Shown here: piece by piece, positions 39,923 through 49,310 of the stretch | How the letters are laid out: each line of letters begins with the position of its first letter | How positions within the stretch are numbered: the stretch's first letter is position 1 | Assembly: GCF_020687695.1 (NCBI RefSeq) | Contig: NZ_JAJEWL010000008.1 | Location: 169,981-233,980, forward strand | DNA from: Pusillimonas sp. MFBS29 | Lineage (GTDB): Bacteria; Pseudomonadota; Gammaproteobacteria; Burkholderiales; Burkholderiaceae_B | Reading direction: 5' to 3' | Length of the DNA: 64,000 nucleotides | Notes under the pieces: generated by a model | What the model saw: the letters and a program-made list of their open reading frames with translations, nothing else | The model's database searches: none | What the model was told of the DNA's origin: nothing | Position numbers and translations under genes: made by a program

Positions 39923-42367
39923 ATGACTGCTGCCACCACCCTGGCCGTGGACGAACGGCGCGTCTCGCGCTATCTGCCCTACTCCCACCATGTCACCGAC
40001 CAGATCATTGCCTGCGACAACCATGAATACCTGGCGGTCATAAAGGTAACAGGCCGCGCGCCGGATGCCTATGCACAAGATGAGCTGAAAGATTGGATCG
40101 AAGCGCTGCATAACGTACTACGCGGCCTACCCATGGGATCGCTTGGCCTGTACTCCCACATCGTGCGCCGCCGCGTCACGGAATATCCCGACAGCACTTT
40201 CAAGCAGCCTTTTGCCTCCCGATTCGATGCTGCCTACCGCGCCACGTTCGATGCCTCGGGCCTGATGGTCAACGATCTATACCTGACGGTGCTTATTCAT
40301 CCGGTACAAGATCCGATACTGGGCACATTCGCCAGTCTGGAAAAAGCCGACGCGCAACGCATTGCGCACTGGCAAGCCGAATCCATCGAACGCCTGAACG
40401 GCATCATACGTGCCTTGAGCGCGGGCCTTTACCGCTACGATCCACAAACCCTGGGGATCGTAGCTCGCAAGGGCTTTGCCTTCAGCGAAGCCGCCGAGTT
40501 TCTTGGATTTCTGCTTTCCGGTACCCACCGGCCCGTACCAATCAGCCGAGAACGCTTGCGAGACACCCTGCCCTACGCCAGACCGATCTTTGGCCGCCAT
40601 GGAGAATTGGGCGAACTGCGTACCGTCGCCAGCTCCCGCATCTTTGGCATGATGGAGCTGCGCGACTACCCGGAAGCGACAAAACCGGGACACCTGGATC
40701 GGCTACTGGGCCTGCCGCACGAATTCGTGCTCACCCAATCGTGGGGCAGCCATACTGGGGCCGCAGCCAAGAAGCTGGTCAAGAAGCATCACAAGCTGCT
40801 GGTCGATTCCGGCGATGATTCGATCAGCCAGGTCACCCAACTGACTGAGGCCATGGACGACCTGACGTCAGCGCGCCTGGGTCTGGGCGACCATCACGCC
40901 ACGATGCTGATTTATGGCGACACGGCTGAAGGGGTGCGCCAGGCCTTGGCCCAGACCGCCACGGCGCTGGCCGAAGAGGCAGTCGGCTTCCGGCCACTGG
41001 ATCGAGCGCTGGAAGCCGGGTTCTGGGCGCAACTGCCCGGTAACTGGCATTGGCGGCCACGCCCGGTGCCCATCACATCGCTCAACTTCCTGTGCTTTTC
41101 CAGCCTGCATAACCAGCTGACTGGCAAACCGGTCGGCAACCCCTGGGGGCCCGCGGTCACGCTGCTCAAAACCCAGACAGGTAGCCCGTTCTTCTTCAAC
41201 TTCCATGCCTCTACTGAGGACTTGGACGAAACCGGAAAGCGTCGTCCGGGCAACACCATGATCATTGGGATGACCGGCACGGGTAAAACCGTGCTGCAGG
41301 GAATGCTGCTTACCCAGGCGCAGAAGTTTGGCGCAACGTGTGTTGTCTGGGACAAGGATCAGGGCATGCAGGTGCTCATCATGGCGCTGGGGGGCCGCTA
41401 CTTCAACATCCGACTTGGTGAAGCAACAGGCTGGAATCCGTTCCAGATGGAGCCCACCAAAGGAAACGTCGCCTTCATGGTGCGCCTGGTCGTATTCCTG
41501 GCCGAGCGCCGGGGCGAAGCGGTCACCACACGGCAGCAGGCCGAGATCACGCAGGCCGTGCAACAGCTGACCACGCTGATCGACCGGGAAGCCCGCACGC
41601 TATCGACCTTAAATACCTTGCTGCCCAACCCGTACAGCGACGATGACACGACAAGCACCATTCATGCTCGCTTGGCTCCGTGGTGCCAGGGCGGTGAATA
41701 CGGCTGGGTGTTCGATAACCCTGCCGATGAACTGAGTCTAGCCACCGACACGGGCGACCCTGCCATCTTCGGATTTGATCTGACCGAACTACTCGATGAT
41801 GACGTAGTACGAGGCGCAGCCACGATGTATCTGAAGCACCGCATTGATGCCTTGCACGATGGCCGGCGCATCATCAATCTGTACGACGAATGCCAGCACC
41901 CATTAAAGGACAGGCATTTTCAGGAAGACATGCAAGATGCCAGCCGCACCATCCGCAAGAAAAACGGCGTGCTGGCCTTCGCTACCCAGGAGCCGGGGGC
42001 TATCACGGACAACCCGGTCGGCCCCTCCCTGGTTCAGCAGACAGCCACCTTGATTCTGCTGCCCAATCCCAGAGCCAAGGCCCGCGACTACATCGAGGGC
42101 TTCGGCCTGTCGCCCACTGAATTCGAACTGTTGAAGTCTTTGGGCGAGGCCAGCCGAAAATTTCTCGTCAAGCAAGGTTCAAGCGTCACGGTCGCGCAAC
42201 TGGACTTGTCCGGCTGCGAAGACGAATTGCTGGTGTTCTCTGGCAGCCCCGACATGGCGGAGATAGCTGAGCAGGCCGTGGCCCATGCCGGGCATGATCC
42301 GGCCGCCTGGCTACCCGTGTACCTGGACACCGTCAAACAAACCCGCCAGTTAACCGCCATCTCATAA
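39923..42367 (+). CDS. virB4: VirB4 ATPase
   Basis: Energises pilus assembly and transfer, the most conserved T4SS component. 814 residues; Walker A GMTGTGKTV near 447-455, Walker B LYDECQH and the RxxxxNGV...TQEP segment follow. Start MTAATTLAV follows AAGGA; an upstream frame overlapping virB3 is spurious. CagE/TrbE-type N-terminal domain visible. Confidence 0.95.
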   Translation: MTAATTLAVDERRVSRYLPYSHHVTDQIIACDNHEYLAVIKVTGRAPDAYAQDELKDWIEALHNVLRGLPMGSLGLYSHIVRRRVTEYPDSTFKQPFASRFDAAYRATFDASGLMVNDLYLTVLIHPVQDPILGTFASLEKADAQRIAHWQAESIERLNGIIRALSAGLYRYDPQTLGIVARKGFAFSEAAEFLGFLLSGTHRPVPISRERLRDTLPYARPIFGRHGELGELRTVASSRIFGMMELRDYPEATKPGHLDRLLGLPHEFVLTQSWGSHTGAAAKKLVKKHHKLLVDSGDDSISQVTQLTEAMDDLTSARLGLGDHHATMLIYGDTAEGVRQALAQTATALAEEAVGFRPLDRALEAGFWAQLPGNWHWRPRPVPITSLNFLCFSSLHNQLTGKPVGNPWGPAVTLLKTQTGSPFFFNFHASTEDLDETGKRRPGNTMIIGMTGTGKTVLQGMLLTQAQKFGATCVVWDKDQGMQVLIMALGGRYFNIRLGEATGWNPFQMEPTKGNVAFMVRLVVFLAERRGEAVTTRQQAEITQAVQQLTTLIDREARTLSTLNTLLPNPYSDDDTTSTIHARLAPWCQGGEYGWVFDNPADELSLATDTGDPAIFGFDLTELLDDDVVRGAATMYLKHRIDALHDGRRIINLYDECQHPLKDRHFQEDMQDASRTIRKKNGVLAFATQEPGAITDNPVGPSLVQQTATLILLPNPRAKARDYIEGFGLSPTEFELLKSLGEASRKFLVKQGSSVTVAQLDLSGCEDELLVFSGSPDMAEIAEQAVAHAGHDPAAWLPVYLDTVKQTRQLTAIS

Positions 42368-42378
42368 GAAGGTAGCCT

Positions 42379-42936
42379 ATGAAACCAGACCCTCATGATC
42401 GGGAAAAGCAGCTAGCAGCGCTTGAACACAACCAGCGCCAAGCACAGGCCCGCGACGATTTGCAAGCAACGAAAGGTCAGGACTTCTATGCCCGTCTGGG
42501 ACTTTCCGGTCCGGACGCAGAGGCGGACACCCCAGAGGATGCATTTGTCATTTCCATCCACTGCGAACGCTGGACGCTTTCAGATCTGGAAGCAGGCGGA
42601 GGCAGTACCCACGACATCGAACTCGACCGCGTCACCTTCAATGCCGATGACTTGGTGCGCCATAGCAGGGATTACGGAATTTCCGAACCATCGAGCACCG
42701 ATCCCAGCATGACCCCGAACATCTGGTTCCGTTCCACGTATCCGCGCGAAGATCGTGCTTACTTTGAGCAAGGTGTAGAAAAATATTACAGCCTACACAT
42801 CCACGAAGTGAACGGCCACCCACCTGGCTCCGCCGAGTATCAACGGGTGGCTGACTTGGTCGGCGTCCGCTTCGATCAAGCCATACTAAGGCAGGAGCAG
42901 GAGCTCGAACAAGACGGGCCAGACCTATGCTCATGA
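42379..42936 (+). CDS. unknown protein between virB4 and virB5
   Basis: 185 residues, soluble, acidic, no signal peptide or membrane segment, and no family I recognise. A short charged helical N terminus (REKQLAALEHNQRQAQARDDLQ) precedes a mixed region with WTLSDLEAGGGSTHDIELDRVTF. AAGG precedes the ATG. The position inside the virB operon and the 4-base overlap with the next small gene suggest an accessory role, but nothing more can be said. Confidence 0.65.
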   Translation: MKPDPHDREKQLAALEHNQRQAQARDDLQATKGQDFYARLGLSGPDAEADTPEDAFVISIHCERWTLSDLEAGGGSTHDIELDRVTFNADDLVRHSRDYGISEPSSTDPSMTPNIWFRSTYPREDRAYFEQGVEKYYSLHIHEVNGHPPGSAEYQRVADLVGVRFDQAILRQEQELEQDGPDLCS

Positions 42937-43118
42937 ATCCATTCAGCCTCCAACATATCCCTGCTCCGAATGACGACATGGGCGTACTTTGTCGGTACAT
43001 CCTGAAACATAAACAAGCGCCCGACTGGCTTACAAAGGCTGGGCACGTCTGCAGCGTGACCGATGCCTGGGCGGCAGTCAAACGCAGCCCGGCCCACCCC
43101 AACAACCGTTCACCATAG
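42933..43118 (+). CDS. small unknown protein, 61 residues
   Basis: Starts in an ATGA overlap with the gene before it, a classic coupling pattern, and ends eight bases before the lipoprotein gene. It is soluble and Pro/Cys/Trp-containing (QAPDWLTKAGHVCSVTDAWAAV) with no family I know. An ATG two codons upstream is an alternative start. Small size keeps confidence moderate. Confidence 0.5.
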   Translation: MNPFSLQHIPAPNDDMGVLCRYILKHKQAPDWLTKAGHVCSVTDAWAAVKRSPAHPNNRSP

Positions 43119-43126
43119 GAAACCCA

Positions 43127-43510
43127 ATGAATCGACGACATTTCATCACTACTGTTAGCGCCGCTGCGCTGCTGACCATCGTAGCCGGATGCAAGACTGA
43201 ACCAGATGGTGAAAAGTTTCTTGGTTATTGGAAGTCGGATAGCAAGTATGACCCTGATGCCATCCACATCACCCGAAACGGCGATAGCTTCCTCTTCACG
43301 CTCGTCACCAAGGACCCTTTTGGTGGCGGCTACCAACTCCACAAGCTACCCGGCAAGCTGGATGATTCAGACAACATTCTGGCTGTAGGTGATAAACGCG
43401 TTGCCTACGATGAAAGCGCTGACCTCATTGTGTCGGGCCAGATGAAAGCGCATCGCACGACCGAAGCCGATTACCAAGCCATTGCGAAGCAGGCCAGTAC
43501 CAAACCCTGA
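43127..43510 (+). CDS. lipoprotein in the virB operon, candidate entry-exclusion protein
   Basis: 127 residues. Signal peptide with lipobox IVAGC (Cys22), then a small soluble domain (FLGYWKSDSKYDPDAIHITRNGDSFLFTL). The N-terminal RRHF could also be read as a weak Tat motif. Plasmids of this kind, such as pKM101, carry a small lipoprotein (Eex) inside the virB cluster that blocks entry of related elements; the location next to virB5 makes that an attractive guess. No sequence similarity to a named Eex is claimed. The ATG has GGAA upstream. Confidence 0.7.
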   Translation: MNRRHFITTVSAAALLTIVAGCKTEPDGEKFLGYWKSDSKYDPDAIHITRNGDSFLFTLVTKDPFGGGYQLHKLPGKLDDSDNILAVGDKRVAYDESADLIVSGQMKAHRTTEADYQAIAKQASTKP

Positions 43511-43548
43511 CCTTCGCGCCTGAAGGCGCATTCTCCGGAGTATTTCCC

Positions 43549-44253
43549 ATGACACGCTGCAAGTCATTTGCGGCGGGCATCGTCCTGTCCGCCGTTTTCT
43601 TAAACCCTGTCCAAGCTAGCGGCATCCCTACGGTCGATGCTGCCACCATTGCGCAGTTACAGGAGCAATTGCTCACTGCCAGAGACCAACTGAAGAATCT
43701 GACCGAACAGCTGGCCACCGCCAAAAGCCAACTCGCCGCATTCACACAATCCAGTGGTTTCGGAAATGTAGTCGGCAGTCCTGACATGCGTGACCAGTTA
43801 CGTTCAGCTCTGCCTTCGAATGCCCAAGGGCTACTTGATCCCTCAAACGGCTCAAGCCTGGATGGCGACGTTAGCCGCGTTACCGACTCGGTCATGGCTC
43901 CGGTAAATTTTGAAGCGGATCGTGCAGAACTTTCAAAGAAGGCGTTGAACATCGAAGCGACCGCCAAGGCCATGAGTCAACGAGCCTACGACTCCATGAC
44001 CCAACGTCTGGCCAATGTGGATGCACTGCAAGACAAGATCAATCAGACGACTAACCCCAAAGAGATATCCGAGCTACAGGCTCGAATCCAGATTGAGCAG
44101 GCCAATATCTTGGCCGAGCAAACTCGCATTCAGCTAGCCTCCCAACAACTGGAGGCAGAGCGTCACCTGCTACAAGCCAGAGCAGAACGGGTATATGGTG
44201 GCTGGTTTGGGGATAACGATACTGCTGGCGTAAAGGCCGGCTCCAACGAGTAA
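43549..44253 (+). CDS. virB5: VirB5 minor pilus component
   Basis: 234 residues; signal peptide ending VQASG, then long amphipathic helices (QLQEQLLTARDQLKNLTEQLATAKSQLAAF and a second coiled-coil block near 180-220), the helical-bundle layout of TrwJ/VirB5. Strong GGAG ribosome site. Placed at the tip of the pilus in related systems. Confidence 0.88.
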   Translation: MTRCKSFAAGIVLSAVFLNPVQASGIPTVDAATIAQLQEQLLTARDQLKNLTEQLATAKSQLAAFTQSSGFGNVVGSPDMRDQLRSALPSNAQGLLDPSNGSSLDGDVSRVTDSVMAPVNFEADRAELSKKALNIEATAKAMSQRAYDSMTQRLANVDALQDKINQTTNPKEISELQARIQIEQANILAEQTRIQLASQQLEAERHLLQARAERVYGGWFGDNDTAGVKAGSNE

Positions 44254-44262
44254 GGCCGCACC

Positions 44263-45213
44263 ATGTCTGGCTCCACTCCTTCCGTAACCCCGCCTTCAGC
44301 CCCTAGCGACATTGCCCAATGGGTGATGACCCAAACCGAAAATACATTGAGCGATGCGGTTAACGGCCCAATGCAAGCGCTATTTGAAGCCCTAATGCCG
44401 GTCATCACGGTAGGGCTTACGATTCAATTTGTGGTCTACGCGTTTGCACTGATGCAGGGCCAGAGCAGCATGACCGTCACAGAGTTCTTTCGCAAGGCTA
44501 TTCTTGTAGCCATTGTCGCAATGATTTTTGGTACGGGAGGCTTGTACCAGAACGATATCGCCGAAACCATGATTGCGCTGCCCGACGATATTACGCAGAT
44601 CGCCCTGAGTACCGGCAGCGTGGCCCAAGAGGTGGACAAGCTGCAGAACGAAACCGGCAAGGCATCAAACGCCATGATGGGCAAGGGCCAAGACGCCTGG
44701 TTCAACTTTCTACCATCTACCAAGGAAGTCTTGGTCAGTCTTCTTGCCACGATGGTACGTGTCAATGCTGCCGTGGTAGGTAGCATCATCATGGTGATAG
44801 TTGTGGTCTGCAAGGTCGGCATGGCGCTCGTCGTCGCCACGGGTCCCATTTTCATTGCAGCCACTCTGTTTGAACCCACCAAACCACTCTTCAACAGCTG
44901 GGTCTCTCAAGCATTGAATTTTATATTTCTGGCGCTATTGGCCGGCCTGATTTTCGGACTATTGCTGCAGATGAATATCCAGCTCATCCGAATGATTGCC
45001 GATCAAATCAATGGCGGAGCCAAGGATATTATCGGACTCTTCGGTGCCCAGCTGCTTGTCGGCATCGCTAGCCTTGTCATCATGGTCATGATCCCAGGCC
45101 TCGCCGCCGGTCTCTCCAACGGCTTTGGCGCTCAGCTCGGTGTGGGTACCGCTGCCAAAGGGGCGTTCTCAATGCTACGGCTGCGTAGCATGCTGCGCCT
45201 GCGCGCCAAATAG
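44263..45213 (+). CDS. virB6: VirB6/TrbL channel protein
   Basis: 316 residues with at least five or six membrane helices and a basic C-terminal tail; the pattern of the VirB6 family that forms part of the inner-membrane channel. Next gene after virB5, as in R388 and pKM101. Confidence 0.9.
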   Translation: MSGSTPSVTPPSAPSDIAQWVMTQTENTLSDAVNGPMQALFEALMPVITVGLTIQFVVYAFALMQGQSSMTVTEFFRKAILVAIVAMIFGTGGLYQNDIAETMIALPDDITQIALSTGSVAQEVDKLQNETGKASNAMMGKGQDAWFNFLPSTKEVLVSLLATMVRVNAAVVGSIIMVIVVVCKVGMALVVATGPIFIAATLFEPTKPLFNSWVSQALNFIFLALLAGLIFGLLLQMNIQLIRMIADQINGGAKDIIGLFGAQLLVGIASLVIMVMIPGLAAGLSNGFGAQLGVGTAAKGAFSMLRLRSMLRLRAK

Positions 45214-45301
45214 GCAGTCCGCCTGTCGGCCCATGCCGGGCCAATCGCCCTACCATCCATCCCCAATCCTTCTGCCAGTCCGGCAGGATAGGAACCATTC
45301 C

Positions 45302-45439
45302 ATGAAAAACCTCTTTGCCGCCCTCGCGCTGGCCGGGCTGTTGGCTGGCTGCGCCTTTCACGCGCCCCAGCCGCCGCAACCGGCCGATACACCACGCGTG
45401 CCGGTCAATGCCACGCCGCCTCTTTTCAAAGGAGTTTGA
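45302..45439 (+). CDS. virB7: VirB7-type small lipoprotein
   Basis: Only 45 residues: signal peptide with lipobox LLAGC (Cys17) and a short Pro-rich mature part. Lies between virB6 and virB8, where the outer-membrane lipoprotein VirB7 of the core complex is expected. AGGAA seven bases before ATG. An 88-bp gap from virB6 holds no other gene. Confidence 0.82.
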   Translation: MKNLFAALALAGLLAGCAFHAPQPPQPADTPRVPVNATPPLFKGV

Positions 45440-45442
45440 CTC

Positions 45443-46129
45443 GTGTCCGCATCACTTAAATCCGAAGACATTGCCGCTTACCTGGAGCAGTCGCGCGGCC
45501 TGGAGCGCGATCACCTTGGCGAGCTCGTCAGCAGCCGTAAACGCGCCTGGCAGGTGGCCCTCGGTGCTGGCCTGATCGCCCTGGCCTCCATCGCTGCTGT
45601 TGCGGGCCTCACTCCTTTGAAGCAGCCACCTGAAATGTATGTGGTCCGCGTCGATAGCGCCACCGGCTCCATCGAACATGTCAGCAGCCTGGGCCAGCCG
45701 CTCGAAGACTACGGCCAGCGCATCGCCAAGTATTTTCTGAACACGTACGTGCTGAACTGCGAGGGCTACAGCTGGCAGACGATACAGGAGCAATTCGACA
45801 CGTGCGCCTTGCTGTCCTCTGCACCCATCCAGACGCAGTACGGCAAACGATTCGAAGGGCAGGACGCCGTCACGACACGCCTCGGTACTCAGGGCACAGT
45901 CGATGTGCAGGTTCATTCGATCACATTGGGTGCCAACCAGGCCGCTATCGTGCGCTTTACCAAGACAGAGCGGGAAGTCACCACGGGCAACATCACCAAG
46001 GCTCAGCACCTGATTGCCACCATGGCGTATCAGTACACCGACGTGCCGCTCACCGAAGAGGTCGCCCGCCTGAACCCGCTGGGCTTTCAGGTCATGCGCT
46101 ATGACTTGGCTGCCGACCTGTCGCGCTGA
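45443..46129 (+). CDS. virB8: VirB8 assembly factor
   Basis: 228 residues: short cytosolic N terminus, one membrane helix (VALGAGLIALASIAAVAGL), and a periplasmic NTF2-like domain. GTG start with AAAGGAG upstream, right after virB7. Conserved core of the inner-membrane complex. Confidence 0.93.
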   Translation: MSASLKSEDIAAYLEQSRGLERDHLGELVSSRKRAWQVALGAGLIALASIAAVAGLTPLKQPPEMYVVRVDSATGSIEHVSSLGQPLEDYGQRIAKYFLNTYVLNCEGYSWQTIQEQFDTCALLSSAPIQTQYGKRFEGQDAVTTRLGTQGTVDVQVHSITLGANQAAIVRFTKTEREVTTGNITKAQHLIATMAYQYTDVPLTEEVARLNPLGFQVMRYDLAADLSR

Positions 46130-46156
46130 CACCGACAAGGATCTGAAGGAATTCTT

Positions 46157-47044
46157 ATGTTTAAACATTTCCCCAGTCGGCAGGTGCTGGCGTTGTTTCT
46201 TTGCTTGGCCATCCCTGCCAGCGCCCTGGCGCTGGAGACCCCTCGTTCCTCGCGGCTCGACCACCGCGTGCGCTATGTCAATTACAACGACGCCAATGTC
46301 ATCCAGCTCAATGCCGTGATCGGCGTGGCCACCCATATCGTGCTGGAGCCCGGCGAAAAGTACGTCTACCACGTCTTTGGCGACAGCCAAGCCTATGCGT
46401 TTACCTACAAGAACAATCACCTGTTCTTCAAACCCACGGCAGAAGACGCCAACACCAACCTTATCGTCGTCACTGACAGGCGCGATTACAGCTTCCGGCT
46501 CTCGTACAGCGACAATCGCAATTCAGCCGCCTTGTACAAACTCGTGGTTCGTTATCCAGAGGTTCAAGCCAGGCAACGGACCCAGGCCGCACAAAAGGCT
46601 GCGATTGAGCGATCCTTACAAGCCGTCAGCGCGAACATGAACTGGCAGGCCTACACCCGCAGCGGCGATGCGGCCATCGCACCGATACACGCCTGGGACG
46701 ATGGTCGTCAGACTTGGCTGCAGTTTGCACCGCAAGCCGACATTCCAACCGTGTACCGCGTCACACCAGATGGCCAGGAAGTCATCACCAATCACCACAT
46801 GGCAGATGAGCGGACGATGGTGCTTCATCGCACCTCTGCCTTATGGCATCTGCGCCTGGGCGACCAAGTGCTGGCGATTCACAACGGCGCCTACGGCACC
46901 ACACCCGTACCAGCACATACCGGCACGGCATCACCAGCGGTCAGACGCAGCATCAAGGGTAGTGCGAGCCCGCAATCGTCCACTGCGGCACCTGTGCCCA
47001 CCATCCGCATACGCGAAGCCACGCAAGAAAGGAATTCCCCATGA
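46157..47044 (+). CDS. virB9: VirB9 core-complex protein
   Basis: 295 residues, signal peptide to about residue 25 (ALALE), then the VirB9/TrbG/CagX beta domains: RVRYVNYNDANVIQLN, and the C-terminal HLRLGDQVLAIHNG. Stop overlaps the virB10 start by four bases. It forms the outer-membrane ring with VirB7 and VirB10. Confidence 0.94.
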   Translation: MFKHFPSRQVLALFLCLAIPASALALETPRSSRLDHRVRYVNYNDANVIQLNAVIGVATHIVLEPGEKYVYHVFGDSQAYAFTYKNNHLFFKPTAEDANTNLIVVTDRRDYSFRLSYSDNRNSAALYKLVVRYPEVQARQRTQAAQKAAIERSLQAVSANMNWQAYTRSGDAAIAPIHAWDDGRQTWLQFAPQADIPTVYRVTPDGQEVITNHHMADERTMVLHRTSALWHLRLGDQVLAIHNGAYGTTPVPAHTGTASPAVRRSIKGSASPQSSTAAPVPTIRIREATQERNSP

Positions 47045-48168
47045 CGGAAAACGAACAAGACCAGGCACAAGCCTCGCAAGAGGGGAACCCTAAAGACGCC
47101 AATCTGGAGCGGGAAACACTGAATCTGGAGGCAACCGGGCGCAGCGCCCCACGCGGTGCCCGCGCTTTTCTCTGGCTCACCATTCTAATCGCTGTGGCAG
47201 TGGCTGCCGGCGTGCTCATGAAGGTCTGGAGCCGCGAACCAGCGGCAAAAGCCGATAGCGGTCTGGAAGCCGATCAAAGCGGCATTACCAATCGCCTCAA
47301 GGCCCCCAACGTGGAGCGCCCCACGCCACCTCTCGCACCGCCGCCTCCGTCACCCGAACCAACGGTGGTGCCCAGCTACAACGTCCCGGCACCCATGCCC
47401 GCAGCTCCACCTCCTGCCGATGAGCTTACCCAGCGTCGGCTGACCAGCCCGCTGCAGGCGGGCGGTGCAGACGCTAGCGGCACGACCCCAAGCCAGTCAA
47501 ACGGGCCTCAAGGCCCTTATAGCGATGCTGGCCCTCTGGCCGACAAGCTGCGACCGCTGGAGCTGGCCCCATCAGTGGCCGGGCAACTGGGTGACCGCAA
47601 CTTCCTGCTCACGCAAGGCACCATGATCGACTGCACCCTACAGACAAAACTGGTCAGCACCCAGTCCGGGCTTCTGACGTGTCTTGCCACGCACGATGTC
47701 ATGAGCGCCAACGGCAAGGTCAAGCTCATTGATGCCGGCACCAAGTTCACGGGTTATCAGTCTGGAGGCATACAGCAGGGCCAGGCCCGCGCCTTTGTGA
47801 CATGGAACCGGCTGGAAACGCCTACCGGCGTCATCGTGAATTTGAGTTCGCCCGGCACCGGCCCGCTGGGCGAAGCGGGATTGGGCGGACATATCGACAA
47901 CCACTTCTGGGAACGCTTTGGCAACGCCATCATGCTTTCTCTGGTGGGCGACTTCGGTAACTGGGCATCCAATCAAGGGCAATCGGGCAGCAACAACATT
48001 CGCTTTGACAACACCGCCGAAGGCGGTCAGGAAGCGGTCGCAAAGATTCTGGAGAAGTCCCTGGACATTCCTCCCACCCTTTACAAGAACCAGGGCGAGC
48101 GTATCGGCATCATGGTCGCCCGTGATCTGGATTTCAGTCACGTCTATGAGCTTGAACCCATCCACTGA
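47041..48168 (+). CDS. virB10: VirB10 core-complex protein
   Basis: 375 residues: cytosolic N terminus, membrane helix near 40-60, Pro-rich periplasmic linker (PTPPLAPPPPSPEP), then a C-terminal TrbI-like beta barrel domain that reaches the outer membrane. Typical of the family. Confidence 0.95.
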   Translation: MTENEQDQAQASQEGNPKDANLERETLNLEATGRSAPRGARAFLWLTILIAVAVAAGVLMKVWSREPAAKADSGLEADQSGITNRLKAPNVERPTPPLAPPPPSPEPTVVPSYNVPAPMPAAPPPADELTQRRLTSPLQAGGADASGTTPSQSNGPQGPYSDAGPLADKLRPLELAPSVAGQLGDRNFLLTQGTMIDCTLQTKLVSTQSGLLTCLATHDVMSANGKVKLIDAGTKFTGYQSGGIQQGQARAFVTWNRLETPTGVIVNLSSPGTGPLGEAGLGGHIDNHFWERFGNAIMLSLVGDFGNWASNQGQSGSNNIRFDNTAEGGQEAVAKILEKSLDIPPTLYKNQGERIGIMVARDLDFSHVYELEPIH

Positions 48169-49165
48169 AGCGATCCCCTTTGATCGATCCATTGCGGTTC
48201 GCACCTTTCTGCGACCTTTGTCCAAACATCAGGAGGATCCCAATGTCACTGAAATCGCCATCGTGCGAGCCGGTGAGCTTTACACCCGCACACGCGGTGC
48301 GTGGCAGCTTCACGAGTGCCCCAAGCTTTCCTACCCCCACCTGGAGGCCCTGGCTACGGCCCTGGCCGCGTACAACCACATGGCACGCAGCCCCATTCAA
48401 TCTGTCGTCCTGCCCGATGGCGAGCGCGGCCAGATCGTATTGCCACCAGCCTGCATTGACGGCACGTTGGCCATCAACATTCGCAAGCACGCCCAAGTGG
48501 CGCTCTCCCTGGAGGAACTGCACTCGCAAGGTGCTTTTGAGGCCACTCACGACGCCGCCGCCCAATACACGCCAGACGGTATTTCGAGAACCGATCAAGA
48601 ACTGATGGCGCTGAAGGATGCTGGTGATATTCCCGGATTTCTGCTTGCCGCCATTCAGGCTCGCAAAAACCTGGTCATCTCCGGCGCGACAGGTTCGGGC
48701 AAAACCACCTTTGCAAGATCGCTGATCGACCGTGTGCCCGTCGATGAACGCCTGGTCACCATCGAAGACGTGCATGAGCTCATTCTGCCCCGGCACAGAA
48801 ACCGCATTCATCTGATGTATGGCGGCACACGCGGTCGGGTTTCGGCCACCGAAAGCCTGGCCGCCTGCATGCGCTTATCGCCAGACCGGATATTCCTTGC
48901 CGAGCTGCGCGGCCCTGAAACCTGGGATTACCTGGCGGCCTTGAATACCGGACATCCAGGATCCGTCACCACCACCCACGCCAACGGGGCAGCCGATGCC
49001 TTTGACCGCCTGGCGATCCTCATCAAGCAATCACCCACGGGCGGCAACCTCGATCTGCCAACCATTCAAGCATTTCTGCGCCAGACCATAGACATCGTGC
49101 TGCATTTCGAGCGGTTCAGGCTGAAAGAGCTTTGGTTTGAACCCAAACGGCAAGCCAACGGCTGA
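48146..49165 (+). CDS. virB11: VirB11 hexameric ATPase
   Basis: 339 residues; Walker A GATGSGKT near 179-186, Asp box TIEDVHEL, and the Walker B/His box ELRGPE ... GHPGSVTTTHA. The start overlaps the virB10 end by 23 bp; an open frame further upstream has no similarity. Traffic ATPase switching between pilus assembly and DNA transfer. Confidence 0.95.
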   Translation: MSLNPSTEAIPFDRSIAVRTFLRPLSKHQEDPNVTEIAIVRAGELYTRTRGAWQLHECPKLSYPHLEALATALAAYNHMARSPIQSVVLPDGERGQIVLPPACIDGTLAINIRKHAQVALSLEELHSQGAFEATHDAAAQYTPDGISRTDQELMALKDAGDIPGFLLAAIQARKNLVISGATGSGKTTFARSLIDRVPVDERLVTIEDVHELILPRHRNRIHLMYGGTRGRVSATESLAACMRLSPDRIFLAELRGPETWDYLAALNTGHPGSVTTTHANGAADAFDRLAILIKQSPTGGNLDLPTIQAFLRQTIDIVLHFERFRLKELWFEPKRQANG

Positions 49166-49310
49166 CCCGAAGCCAACAACGCCCTGAGGGGCACCCGTTT
49201 CCATCCTTGCGGACTGGCATCGCTGCCTACCCGCACCTACCCCTGAACCCGTGTGAGGCACTGCACACGTTCCGGGCAGGCCTTGCATGGGCTCGCCTGG
49301 AGCTTTACCC

